DNA of 64,000 nucleotides. Source: Coccinella septempunctata (taxonomy: Eukaryota > Arthropoda > Insecta > Coleoptera > Coccinellidae). The notes under the pieces were generated by a model. It made no database searches and was not told the DNA's origin. It saw nothing but the letters and a program-made list of their open reading frames with translations. The DNA is taken from contig NC_058194.1 in assembly GCF_907165205.1 (NCBI RefSeq), positions 24,738,856-24,802,855 of the forward strand. The letters are read 5' to 3'. A program made the position numbers and the translations under genes. Position 1 is the stretch's first letter. Every line of letters begins with the position of its first letter. This document shows positions 48,780 through 59,555 of this stretch, piece after piece.

Positions 48780-49680
48780 ATTTTTATCTCTCTGTTTATC
48801 TTCCAGGTTCTCTCTTAGCCTGGCCCTTTGGTCTTCGTTTTTCGTTTTCGTCGTAGTTTATACTTTCTCTTACACCACTGTTTTCATGGCATTCCATTTT
48901 TTCGTATGCTGTTTTTTCTAGCTCAGTTATGTGTTCTTTGATTGTTGTGGTTTCTGTCATTTGTCTGATCCTTTCGTTTCTTGTATGCACTTCTAGAGCT
49001 TCTCTAATAGTTATGTTCTGTATGTTTCCAATTTTTGAGTGTATTCTTATTTATTATTGAAATTTCACTTCTATATATCATAGTCGATCTAATTATTGCT
49101 TTGTGAAGTCTAACTTTCAGTTCTTGGTCCTGTTTAACCTTCCGGTTTATAAGGGGATAGAGATATCCTTTGATTCTTCTCGATTTTTGCTGTTTCCTCT
49201 ATGTGTTTATTTATGGTTATTATCCATTTTTATTCCTATTCGACTCTATGTTGTGATTCTATTTCTGTGTCATTTATTTTTATCTTCATTTTTGGATTAT
49301 ATTCCTTGTTTTTATATTGGGACATTATGGTTTTACGCAAGCTGCGTTTGGTTTCATTCTCCATTTCCTGTACAATCTGGCCAGTTTGTTAATGTGTGTC
49401 TGTTGTTTCTTCGAGCTGTTTTCGGTTTTCCTTGGCTCTAGGGCTGCTTTATTGTCTGCGTAGAGATCCATAGTGTAACTTCTTTATTTGTTGATGTCTC
49501 TCATGAAAACATTATATGGTATGGGTCCTAGTAAGGATCCCTGTGGTACTCCCGCTTCTATATTTCATATCTCTGATGGTTTTCACCTAGAATTTTCTAT
49601 GTGCCAGGTATGATTTCATAAGTTTGACGAATGCTATCGGTGAGCCGGCTATAAACATCTTATAAATTGGTGCCATACTT
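48780..49680 (-). pseudogene. Decayed non-LTR retrotransposon, different family
   Basis: On the minus strand the RT motif GVPQGSLLGPIPYNVFM is legible at about 49550-49505. It is followed toward the left by a segment resembling LKVRLHKAIIRSTMIYRSE (about 49125-49070) and a basic C-terminal piece (RPKGQAKREPG, 48830-48800). These are in order and on one strand, as in a LINE ORF2, but frameshifts and stops separate them. It is much older than the 21.3-kb family and not similar to it at the DNA level. Confidence 0.65.
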
Positions 49681-50184
49681 CGTCGATGAAGTCAGACCCG
49701 TACTCGAAATTTCGAAAATCGCACTCGAATTTCGGGAATGATAGAGCTCACCCTCTTTAAGGTTTTATCTAGGCAATTTTGGTTCAAATGATCCATTTTG
49801 ATGATCAAGTTGTGTGGCATTTAAAAGGATATAACTCCATTCGAAAACTAGGAAATGAAGAAAATTTCACAGAAATGGTGTAACTCATCAATTCAAAAAT
49901 TGATCGGGATAAATTATGGTACTTTTTGCCTTCTTTAGGTTTCCCCTGCGGAGATGTAGCCACCCTTAAAGCAATTGGACCTCGTGAAAGATATGACTGA
50001 GCCGATGGACGAGTTTCGAAGAGTCATTGCTTGGGCTGGTAGTTGCGGAAGGGCTCTTTGTGTTCCTTAGAGTCTATAGTCTCTAGTTTGCATTGGGGCT
50101 TTGCCATTCGTACGTGAGCGTTCTGTGAAAGGTACCTAGCGAGCGTTGATCATTGTCACCTTCTGGAAAGACTACTCCAGACAC

Positions 50185-50420
50185 CAAGTCACAGTTTGGT
50201 GTGCTAAATTCCTAGTTATATGCCTTCCTTTTCAAGGAAGAAAATGTCACCGTCACTGTTACTTCCCTTCGTTACGTTTGAATGTTGGAAAACTTCCTAC
50301 AACCTCAATTGGAAAAACATAATGAGGAACACCTGGTTGACACCTGGTTTAGGCAGGATGGGGCTACAGCCTGCAGCTCACACTGCTCCAATTTCAGTAG
50401 TTTTTTTGACACAAAGATAA
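50185..50420 (+). pseudogene. Fragment of a Tc1/mariner-type transposase
   Basis: Two frames carry consecutive pieces: VTVWCAK just after 50185, then YVEMLENFLQPQLEKHNEEH-like sequence and WFRQDGATA from 50282. The last is the region of the second catalytic Asp in many insect DDE transposases. At least one frameshift occurs and both ends are missing. Identification is by motif only. Confidence 0.55.
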
Positions 50421-52120
50421 AGTCTTTAAACATCTTACATACACCTTGTCTACTCATTGGACTTCTAGTTCCCGAGTTGTAAGAGTCTGAGAGTCATAAT
50501 AAAATAGACATTTCGATATCACAAATGATGTTCATTTAGACTCTACCCGTTTTGCTCAACCACTCATGATTCCGTCCCTGAATCATCGGGGATCGGGGTG
50601 ACCTCTGCCTATCGACCGTCGTTGGGCCCCCGTTGCCAAGTAACGTGGCGGCGGCTGGATGTTCTGTATGGGCAAGGTCGTTCGCGGGCTACCCACCTGT
50701 TCGCCGTCTACCGTCTGGAAGCGACGCCACAGGGAACGCTGATGACTGCTGGCGGGTGAGGACATTCCCTCGCGGGGGTTTTTCTCGTGTTGAGTCATCT
50801 CGTTTTCACCCCAGACACTCTTTCACTTTCGTCTTTCAATAAGGAAAATTGGGAGGAGGTTGAAATTTTTTCCCATCCGGAATTTGTTCTGACGTTTCGT
50901 AAATGGAATGTGGAAAGTTTACGGTGAGTTGTCTTGATGCTTTGGAAATGAGTTTACACGACTGTAAGGAGGAAATTCGAGGCGAGACGTTGCATGGAAA
51001 TCAAAGCGTAGGAAGAGAAATATAACCATCAGAGGCCTAGCCCTATGAGCTTACGTCCCATGGATTTTTCTGTAGTTTAACAGGAACAAGACACACTGTG
51101 TGGGCTAATCTAACATCAAAGGGATCACTAGCTCAGATGGTACTCAACGTTATAACTCGGTTGCTCTTAGCTACTTGAGAAGATCGCTCCATCTCTCTTG
51201 AGATGGAACAAAAAGCATTCCATCTATCTTCAAGGCTGTGCTGGGCTCATTAATTATCTACAAGAGGAATACCTTGGCTCTATCGACTCTGCTACTCCAA
51301 TGTATAAGTGACTGGATTATCAGATTATCTTCTGACACAAATGATGGATACTCAAATTTCCACTGCGATTCATAGTGATTCTTTGTGGCCCACCACCAAG
51401 CTAAGGTACAAGCTATAAAAACGCCTTTCAACTTGATCTTTTGAAGACAATAATAAGGATGAAGATTTTTCTAGGTCATCTAGATCCAGAATAAGAGCAC
51501 CAAACATCCTAGGCATGACTTTCACTTCATGAAGCAGTGTTTTGGTGAATATAAATCCTTCAATTGGATTTAGTAGTGTCTGATTGGCTCTGTTACCTCT
51601 CAGCACTCTTTAAATTTACTAGAATTTGACTCCTAATGACATTTTCAAATGACACATACTCTTCTTCCCTTGTTGACGGAGAGAAAAGTTAGCAGTATAG
51701 TCTGAGATGATCTTTGTCGATTCGAATTCTTCATAATGAGTAAATTTGGCATGAAAACTTTGCTTTATAACTTTCCATTGCTGGTATGATCTCAGTGTGT
51801 AACAGCACGGCCACCTAAAGTACTATATAGACGGCTGTGGTAACACAATAATCATAAGTGATTTTTTTTCTGTCAGGTCATCTGCAACCATTTTCATATC
51901 ATCTTTGGTTTTTACTCTATCAATGAGCTTATTGTTTCAATTTGAACAAGTGAGGTCATAATGAAAATCAGAATATTCCAAAAGTGGCAGATGAACCGGA
52001 TATTACACACAGAACTTTTTTCTGAGACGTAGGAGTATGGGCTGAAAAGATATTCAAATGTATACTAGAACTACTAGAATACTACTACTAGTTGTAGAAC
52101 TACTACTAGAACTAGGATAT
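50421..52120. other. Unclassified DNA, including a GC-rich island at 50580-50840
   Basis: The 50580-50840 island is the most GC- and CpG-rich part of the window, with opposed open frames of about 70 codons and no recognisable domain. It may be a piece of a retrotransposon or a regulatory island. Between 51040 and 51620 there are coding-like but broken frames on the minus strand (for example 51606-51370) that I cannot assign. Confidence 0.35.
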
Positions 52121-52129
52121 AGGTACAAA

Positions 52130-52400
52130 GCCAATTGACGAACAATAACAATTTTTGGATTCCAGGTATGCGTCATGTGATTAGATCCCGATGCATGGCT
52201 TCTGGTAAGGTTTCACAAACTTACTGACTTCGTATAAGGAAAGAGTTCGTCATCTGGAATTGTGTAAATGGTAGCCAAGCCTCAAAGAAAATTTTCGTTG
52301 ATCAGCATCGAATTAAATTTCGTCTTCATCAACTAGTCGGTGGCCTTTGCAATGACCATCACAACCACCTTACCCTGGCCAATTTCAAAGTATAAAGTAA
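52130..52400 (+). pseudogene. Possible BEL/Pao integrase fragment
   Basis: The reading FWIPGMRHVIRSRCMAS near 52155-52205 resembles the zinc-binding N-terminal region of BEL/Pao integrases (pattern W-I-x-x-x-R-x-x-I-x-x-x-C). It is short, and the frame breaks soon after. Low confidence. Confidence 0.3.
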
Positions 52401-53964
52401 CCTTAGTTGTTACACTATCTCATCAAAACTATGGAATAAAAAAGATCAAAATGATACAAGCCTGAGCTCCACGTCAATAGACTACCCCTTAAAAATGCGG
52501 TCTCATAAATTCAACACCAAAGGCATCAACTGAATTGAGTTGATCGCCGGATAAAACATGAATGGCGCATGCGGCGTTGCCAGTTCGACGGATAATTCCG
52601 TTAACTCCGCCGGTTGAATTATTCATTTCTTGGGAGCATTAAGGCCAGCCACCCTCTGAATTATGTAGTAATCCGGGAAAACAAATTGTTAATTAAGCAA
52701 GATGAAACGAATTGGGGCATTTTCGTGGACGATGAGGGTTGCGGAATTATCTCTTGAGAGTTTCGTGGAATTAACCAGGTTTTGATTCCATAGAATGAAA
52801 AAATGGATTTATACCAGCAAATAAAAATTGCTGCTTTCTAAAAGCCACAGCTTCTGAAGGATTTCAGGTATTTTTCGACCTAAACTAATAGAATTCCCAT
52901 CAGGCATTTTCTGCGCTCTGCAAGCATCTATTTCGAAAGCTGATTCCTTTGCCTAGATTCTGAGGAAAAGTTTGGTCATTTTGACCTGGATCAGAAATGC
53001 GATTTCTGAGCCTATTGATGAAAAAAAACATCATATTTTAAGGGTGTTTTTGTCCAAACAAAGTTTTCCATTATTAGTAAGTTTCTAATTTTCTGTGGCT
53101 AGTGTAGTCTCAGTATGGAACAAAAAGATTGCTTTCGTGAACCCTTGAATCTTGAAAAAATAAAAAACTGTATAGTAGAATTCTCTCAGATTTTGAGTAT
53201 TTTGTTTTCTGTCAGTTAGGAAGATTTTTGTTATCATCTTTATATTTGTTCTAGGTGCTTTTGTCCCATTTCTTGAAACCGAATTAAAATACTGTTCCCA
53301 CAAAAACCAATGGTATAATAGTAATAGTTTCACAAGAAAGATTCATATGTAGTACTTTGCTATAGGGTAGATTGTTGCCAGTGGTGTTGCCTATTGTTGT
53401 AGAAGAAAAATATGAAGTCTCCCGATCATTCACCAAATGTGTCTAGATCTGTCACTATTTAAAAAATTAAACCAAAGTTAAAGCCGATATAGCTATGTAT
53501 AATAGTTCCTCTGTTTATATGTATTGAAATTTCTTGTATGAATTTAACTTCAGACAGGCTTTTAGACAATTTCTTTATTTCCTTCTTCGCTATAAAGAAA
53601 ATCAATGAATTGACAGAAAAGACAGGCACAAGCTGATCAACTCACATCAAAACGAAAAAAAATCCGTTCTGGATGAGAAAATACATATAACGTCTGAACA
53701 CAATAATTGCAAGGAACATTGCTGAGCAGTCATCGAGTATCATATGTCTGAAATGGTTATTAATTAGATAGCGTCCAGCTCAGTTTCAAGAGTTGGGTTC
53801 TTTGAATTTTCGGTATTTTTATGGTACGTAGAGGTCATAATGAGAAAACTGGAAGATGTGGATGATATCTTGTGTTCGAAGAAGATTCATCAAATAAATG
53901 AAAAACTATATGAAATTCATTCCATTCGATAATCTCCGTTTATGAGATAGAACTAAAAATAACA
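52401..53964. other. Non-coding DNA, GC-richer at 52530-52760
   Basis: No gene or element was recognised. The 52530-52760 part has a different composition but no open frame worth calling. Confidence 0.4.
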
Positions 53965-54480
53965 TTTTTTTATGGTTTTTCAACAGCCTGTATGAAAAAA
54001 TTGTGAAGCAAAAAAGTGTTTCTTTGGATCCTAAGAATCTACTGTTAAAATATTTGTACCAAGCACAAAATTCATACCTTCGGTATTAACTATTTTGTAG
54101 AAAAAAATTTTGATGAAGCCAAACTTTAGATGCATAAATGGTGAATTTGCCATTCACAAGGGCTAGGATTGTACAATTCAATAAGTTTAACCATTTCATC
54201 CCATTAATAAATCAGAGTTGATCAAAAAACCAAAAATCGTCCTCAGCAACGAAAACTTTATCCATTTCTGCTATAAAAGTAAGTGTTGTCTTTTGAAAAA
54301 TCTACCCTCCAACCATCATAAAGGGTGCACGAGAAACTTCAGAGCAATCGAAAAATAACATTTTTTATGGTTTTTCAAAAGACGATTCGGAAAAAATGGT
54401 AAAGGGAAAAAGTGTTTATTTTGGCCTCAAGAATCTACTGTTAAAATATTTGTTCAAGTCGAAGACTCCACCATGTATAT
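53965..54480. repeat. Dispersed repeat, copies 2 and 3
   Basis: Two diverged copies of the 44330 block lie at about 53965-54075 and 54355-54480, each with ACATTTTTTTATGGTTTTTCAA and AAGAATCTACTGTTAAAATA. Their close spacing (about 390 bp) suggests a tandem arrangement or one longer element with internal repetition. Confidence 0.6.
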
Positions 54481-55326
54481 ACATGTGAATGACAGAACTC
54501 TACAGAAAATCATTCAATCTACACCATGCACAAGGCTTTCTGCTGCAGTTAACTTTTTGACCAAAGAAAATTCAATCTAGAATCTGCTTTTCCCATCTGC
54601 CTACTTGGTCCTCTACATGTTTCTTTTTTCAATCAACAATCGTTCAAGTCCATTTCCATCAGTCGCAAACGAAAATCGATAAGTAACGAAAAATATTCCC
54701 TACCTCCTCTAACCCCCACAAACCTCCCGGAAAAGTGGCAACGTCGCTCCAGTCCCATCCAGCCGTCTCCGGAATTGGAGTTTCCTTGAACTTCAGCCAG
54801 CACTAATACCGTCGAAACTGAAAGCTTCCAGGGACCAGACGCTCGCATCGATTTCTGCCAGCTAGCGCAATGGATGGATACTCTCCCTTTCGTCCTTTCC
54901 ATGTGCCTGCCACTCTCAATTTCGCGCTTAATTGTCGAGCTCGTCCTCGTACTCGCTGCGGAATGCGGAAAAATATTTTCCGCTCTCAGACTGACGATGG
55001 TTGCTAAATGGGGTTGTGGGGATGGGGTTTGAGGCCAATGAGGCGTGGTCGAGCAATAAGACTGACTTAGGGAAGTCTCATTATGATGGTTCCTTAGTTC
55101 CTTCAGTTCGTTTTACTGAAAAAAAAAATACTAAAAACAGAATTTAGGCAAACGTGAAAATTTTGCGAACAACTTTTTTTTTACCATTCATTTCATACGA
55201 TGTCAACCCATACTAGGGAGTGTCTCCTAAGAAATAACCAATTTCCTTCTGAATGATGTAGAGGTGGAGTTTTACAGGTTGAAAATAATATTTTGAAGAA
55301 AATCACAGTACAGTAATTACATACAG
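54481..55326. other. Non-coding DNA, C-rich at 54690-54930
   Basis: The 54690-54930 stretch is richer in C and CpG, with an 89-codon minus-strand frame that lacks recognisable features. No splice-compatible exon was found. Confidence 0.35.
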
Positions 55327-55730
55327 AAATCGAAACAGCGAAAAACCATCCGAATCAAGAACACAGGAGACTCGTGGACTACGATCCAGAGGATAACAAA
55401 AGGAGAATGCGAATTTACCGAAGGAGACCAAGAGATCAATTAAAAAGAGATTAAAATAAGAACAGAAACTTATTGAAGAATCCAATAAAGTGTTATCCAA
55501 TAGAGGATAAACACATAAATCCCAGCACGATAGTGTGCGAGAAGAAAACCGACTAAGAGATGAACGGTTTATAGGCAAATTCCCGGAACCAATATTCACA
55601 AAGCAGTTAAGGGTTTTTAGTGGGTCTCGAGCTTAGGAGAGTGAGAATCCCCACACTTGTTCCCCCTCAGGAGGGTGGTTCGTCTGAATTGCAGATTTTT
55701 CCCCCCTGCTACACAAAAAAAAACTGTTTT
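55327..55730 (+). mobile_element. Jockey-like LINE fragment, copy 6 (plus strand)
   Basis: The only plus-strand copy of the family. It starts within the ORF (family sequence around GAAACAGCGAAAAACCATCC). It continues through RRLVDYDPEDNKRRMRIYRRR-like coding to the 3' untranslated region and ends at CTACAC followed by an A-run (55722-55731). It is 5'-truncated. No target duplication is certain. Confidence 0.83.
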
Positions 55731-56009
55731 ATAAAAATTTCAAAAGATCTTAGTTCAATACACTCTCAATACAATACGTGCATCAATTACTATTTGGCAT
55801 CATGTGTACATGATTTTCTCCAAGTACATAATGAGGTAAAATCCTGCCCAATTCATTGCTAGACATAGTAGAGGCTGCAGGAGTTGTTGAAGCATTTCCA
55901 GCTGTGGAACGTGGGCATCAAAGGCCCATATTGTACTTGGTTCTAAGCATGCTCAATTGGTTCAAGTCAGGGGATCTTGGAAATAATGTTGGATGTTCAA
56001 TATCCAGGT
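55731..56009. other. Spacer between opposed LINE copies
   Basis: No gene was recognised. The flanking copies point away from each other (minus-strand copy right, plus-strand copy left), with their tails facing this spacer. Confidence 0.5.
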
Positions 56010-57187
56010 TTTTTTTTTTTTGGTGCAGCAGGGGGAAAATCTGCAAGTTAGAAGAACCACCCTCTCCTGAGGGGGAACAAGTTTGGGGATTCTCACTCTC
56101 CTGAGCTCGAGACCCACTAAAAACCCTTGACTGCTTCTTGAATATTGGTTCCGGGCATTTGCCTATAAACCGTTCATCTCTCAGTCGGTTGGATAACACT
56201 TTATTGGATTTTTCAATCAGTTTCTGTTCTTATTTTAATCTCTGATTAATTGATCTCTTGGTCTGCTTCGATAAATTCGCATTCTCCTTTTGTCTGCCTC
56301 TGAGTCGTAGTCCACTATAGTCTCCTGAGGTCTTGATTCGGATGGTTTTTCGCTGTTTCGAATAATTGCTCTGCTTTTCTGTTCATGAATTCAGTTATGG
56401 TTTCCCATTTCAGATCCCTTTAAATCTTTCTATTCCTGATAAACCAAGGTGCATCTATTGCACATCGTAGCAACTTGTTTTCAGTGGCCTGAATTCTTTT
56501 GATATGGCTCTTTGCCGCGAAATCCCAGGCAACTGATCCATAAGTCAGTTGAGGCCTAGCAACGGCTTTGATTATCTTCAATTTTGTCTCTTTCGACATG
56601 TGGCTACTTCTTCCTATCAGAGCCTAGAGTCTATTGTCTATTGCTTGTTTGATATGACTTTTCAAAGTAAGTCCTTCGTCAAGCGTTATTCCTAAATATT
56701 TGGCTTCATTTTTCCAGTCGATTTCTTCGCCGTTAACTTCTAGATTTGTCGTGGGTCGCAGTCTTCTCTTCTGCAGTAATATTGCTTGGCTCTTTTGTCC
56801 ATTGAGCTTGATTTTCCAATTCAATTTCACCAGTCATTTGTTTCGTCAATCGTTTCTTGTAGAACTCGTTCAATTACTTCTGGGTTGCGGTGTCGGGTTG
56901 CTATGCCTGTGTCGTCAGCATATAACGTTAGCATGGTTCTTGGATTCTTCGGAATATCCTGAATGTATATGTTGTACAGAACTGGCCCAAGTTCTGATCC
57001 TTGGGGTACTTCAGCCTCTATGTCTCTTGTTGTGGAGCATTCTCCTTCCACTTTAACGTAAAATCATATATGTTTGAGATAATTCCTGATCAACTTGAAT
57101 ATTTTTATCGAATATCCAGCACATCTCATCTTATATATTAATCCTTCGTGCCATACTCTGTCGAATGCTCTGGCGACGTCTTGTAAG
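56010..57187 (-). mobile_element. Jockey-like LINE fragment, copy 7 (longest)
   Basis: The minus-strand copy begins with the A-tail (T-run at about 56010-56022) and reaches into the RT core. At 57051-56827 it encodes VPQGSELGPVLYNIYIQD and the catalytic YADD box (LTLYADDTGIATRHRNP). At 56830-56624 it continues LNGQKSQAILLQKRR..., then WKNEAKYLGITLDEGL. These are standard RT motifs of Jockey-clade LINEs. A small internal deletion near 56190 and several stops inactivate it. Confidence 0.87.
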
Positions 57188-57244
57188 GGTTGTTAGAATA
57201 CCTCTATGTCTGAGATATTCTGACGAAAAATTAACGGCGTACAC

Positions 57245-57536
57245 TAAAGCTGCATTCACAATCAATTCGCGGGCCGAAGTGCACTTCGGCACGAAATTTA
57301 CCATTCGCAATAATCTTGGAACAAAATACTCAAATGAATTAAAAATGTAACTGATCAAAACATAAGCATCAGCATCATCCATAGCCGGCACGAAATTCCT
57401 TGCCGAAGTGGTAGTTTGCAACTTGCAAGAAATTTTGTCTTGAATTTCATTGTGAATGGTAACAGAGAACGCCATCTGCTAAGCTTCCGTGCCGAAGTGC
57501 ACTTCGGCCCGTGAATTGATTGTGAATGTAGCTTAA
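57245..57536. mobile_element. MITE with palindromic ends
   Basis: The ~46-bp inverted ends include GCATTCACAATCAATTC and, inside each, an 18-bp perfect palindrome, GCCGAAGTGCACTTCGGC. A further GCCGAAGTGGTAGTTTGC block lies inside. The element is 290 bp with no coding capacity. It sits immediately beyond the truncated 5' end of LINE copy 7. Confidence 0.82.
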
Positions 57537-59076
57537 CATTATTGAATTCTGAAATAAGTACCTCCCTGGTCAAATGCTCTGCCACTGAGCTACCCGAGAT
57601 AGCTCTTCTTCATCCTTAGTTCAAGAATTTAATCTTGTAGAAATTATAAATGACGATATTGAAGCCAAAAAGAATGATATTGAAATAGCGATGCTATTTC
57701 CGTTCTCCAGAACCGTAGGCTCCAACATAAAGTGAAAATTCATCCCTTTCAGCTCAAAGGATTCAACTTCTCCCAAACTCAAACAATAGAACTCGAAATC
57801 GAACAAAACTTCATGTCATTACGAACGGAATTCGACATTTCCGTGGCAGTTCAATCCAGACCTGATACGAGAAAATCCGGAAGTCGGCAAATATAAATTT
57901 CGCCTTTCTAGGTCACGTCCGTTGCTGGGAAATCCAGGAAGCGGAAGAGGAGGTTTCCAGGGGCTTCTTGATGGGAAAGGGAATGCGGAGGAAAGCGTCG
58001 CACAAAGGATTTATTAGGTTAGGTCCCAGGTCACAGAAAGGGAGAGGGAAATCGATATGGATAGGTTACTTGTGCGACAAAAATCGCTCTCTTAGATTTT
58101 CGAATGCAGTTTCAAGTTGGGATTATCATCTTCACGGTACACTGAAGATGAAGCATTAATTCCGAAACCGGTCTCAAGTAAATATTGTATTTTCTATTGT
58201 TCCTGGATTATCCAGATGGAGTTTTTACTAGCTGTATGTAGGAAACAATATTAATTCACTGGATTATTAAGTAATAGATACCCACATTTTGTTCCTTCAT
58301 ACAAAAAATTCACAGACTAAATTGGATATCAAGAATGGGCATTATTTTATGCTTCACATTCATTTCCACAATTTTTCTAATCATTTTTTTTTGAATATAT
58401 CAAACAGAATGAATAAATTTTCAATGCGTTTCGATATTATGATGTATAATTAATTTATTTTTGCACAGAAGTAGATGACCCTTATAGGACAATGGGCAAG
58501 TTTCCTAAAACTCCAAAACCGAATTTGAGATTATTTATGGAAAGCCTTTTCTACTAGTTATCCAACACGTAAAAGATTCGCTTCAAAATTCAGACATTTC
58601 AGAAATACACCCTTCGAAACTTCGACTATGTGAAAGCTTGTGACGTAGAATGCCTTTATTCAAATATAATAATTTTTGTTAATTCGACAACACTGGAACC
58701 GATCAAGAAGATATCCACAGATTACAAAAAATTGTTTCTGTAATCTGTGTCTTTACCTTCTTAAAACCGATGACATTTTGTGTCATTGTGTGTTTTTCTT
58801 GTCAAATGTGAATAATGTGATCATCAAACTTGATATTTATTACATCTATGGTGATCAGAAAACTTTCATGACCATTACTGACACAAATGGGCGTTGCCGG
58901 ATTGTAAAAATGACGTAGAATGTTCACAAGAGCACTTCTGAAATCAGAATTTTCGTAATCGAATACAGACAAAATGCAATATGTTAAAATTCGAAAAAAA
59001 TTTATTTCGAGATATTTGAGTTATAAGGATTTTTATGACATATATTTTGAAATTTAGGAAAATACCCCATACATTA
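57537..59076. other. Non-coding DNA
   Basis: GC-richer between about 57830 and 58060, with a 63-codon frame of no recognisable type. A short inverted pair near 58700-58750 (GATATCCACAGATTACA / TGTAATCTGTGTC) is present. Nothing else. Confidence 0.4.
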
Positions 59077-59081
59077 GTGGA

Positions 59082-59377
59082 TGAATTTGATGGTATAGGT
59101 GGACTGTATTATAGATTTGTTGAGCACTGATTTTAAACTTATTTATTTACAGAAAAGCAAGAAATTTTATAGATATTGATACATATGTGAATAGGTATAT
59201 CGTCACGCTTGTGGTGGTGTGCGTGGGTGAATGTTTGTGAGTGTTCCATCGACGACTGACTCTGGTATTTATGTCCTTTTCGTTGGATCTGGTCTTTTTC
59301 CATCATCAAGTCGAATTGGGGCGGGAAATACCATGGTTGTTGCTAGGGGACGAAAGATCTCTGGAGCGGCGGGAACA
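59082..59377 (-). repeat. 3' LTR of the BEL/Pao element
   Basis: 296 bp, begins TGAATTTGATGG and ends GCGGGAACA on the plus strand. No difference from 63690-63985 was noticed on reading both. Confidence 0.92.
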
Positions 59378-59555
59378 TCCTCCCCACCTTGAAAGGACCC
59401 TCTTTCAAACATCTAGAGGGAGAGGACAGATTTTCTGGAACCCTCGCTTGACCACTCCGGAGGAAGTCTTTATAGTGGCCACTCTACAAACTCCGTCGGG
59501 ACCTGGGTGTAGATGGGTAATTCGTCCTAGCTGCCACTGGGTTGGCAGGGTATGG

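Noticed and set aside
49103..49441. 112-codon plus-strand hydrophobic frame
   Set aside because: It is the T-rich antisense of a decayed LINE whose RT motifs are on the minus strand.
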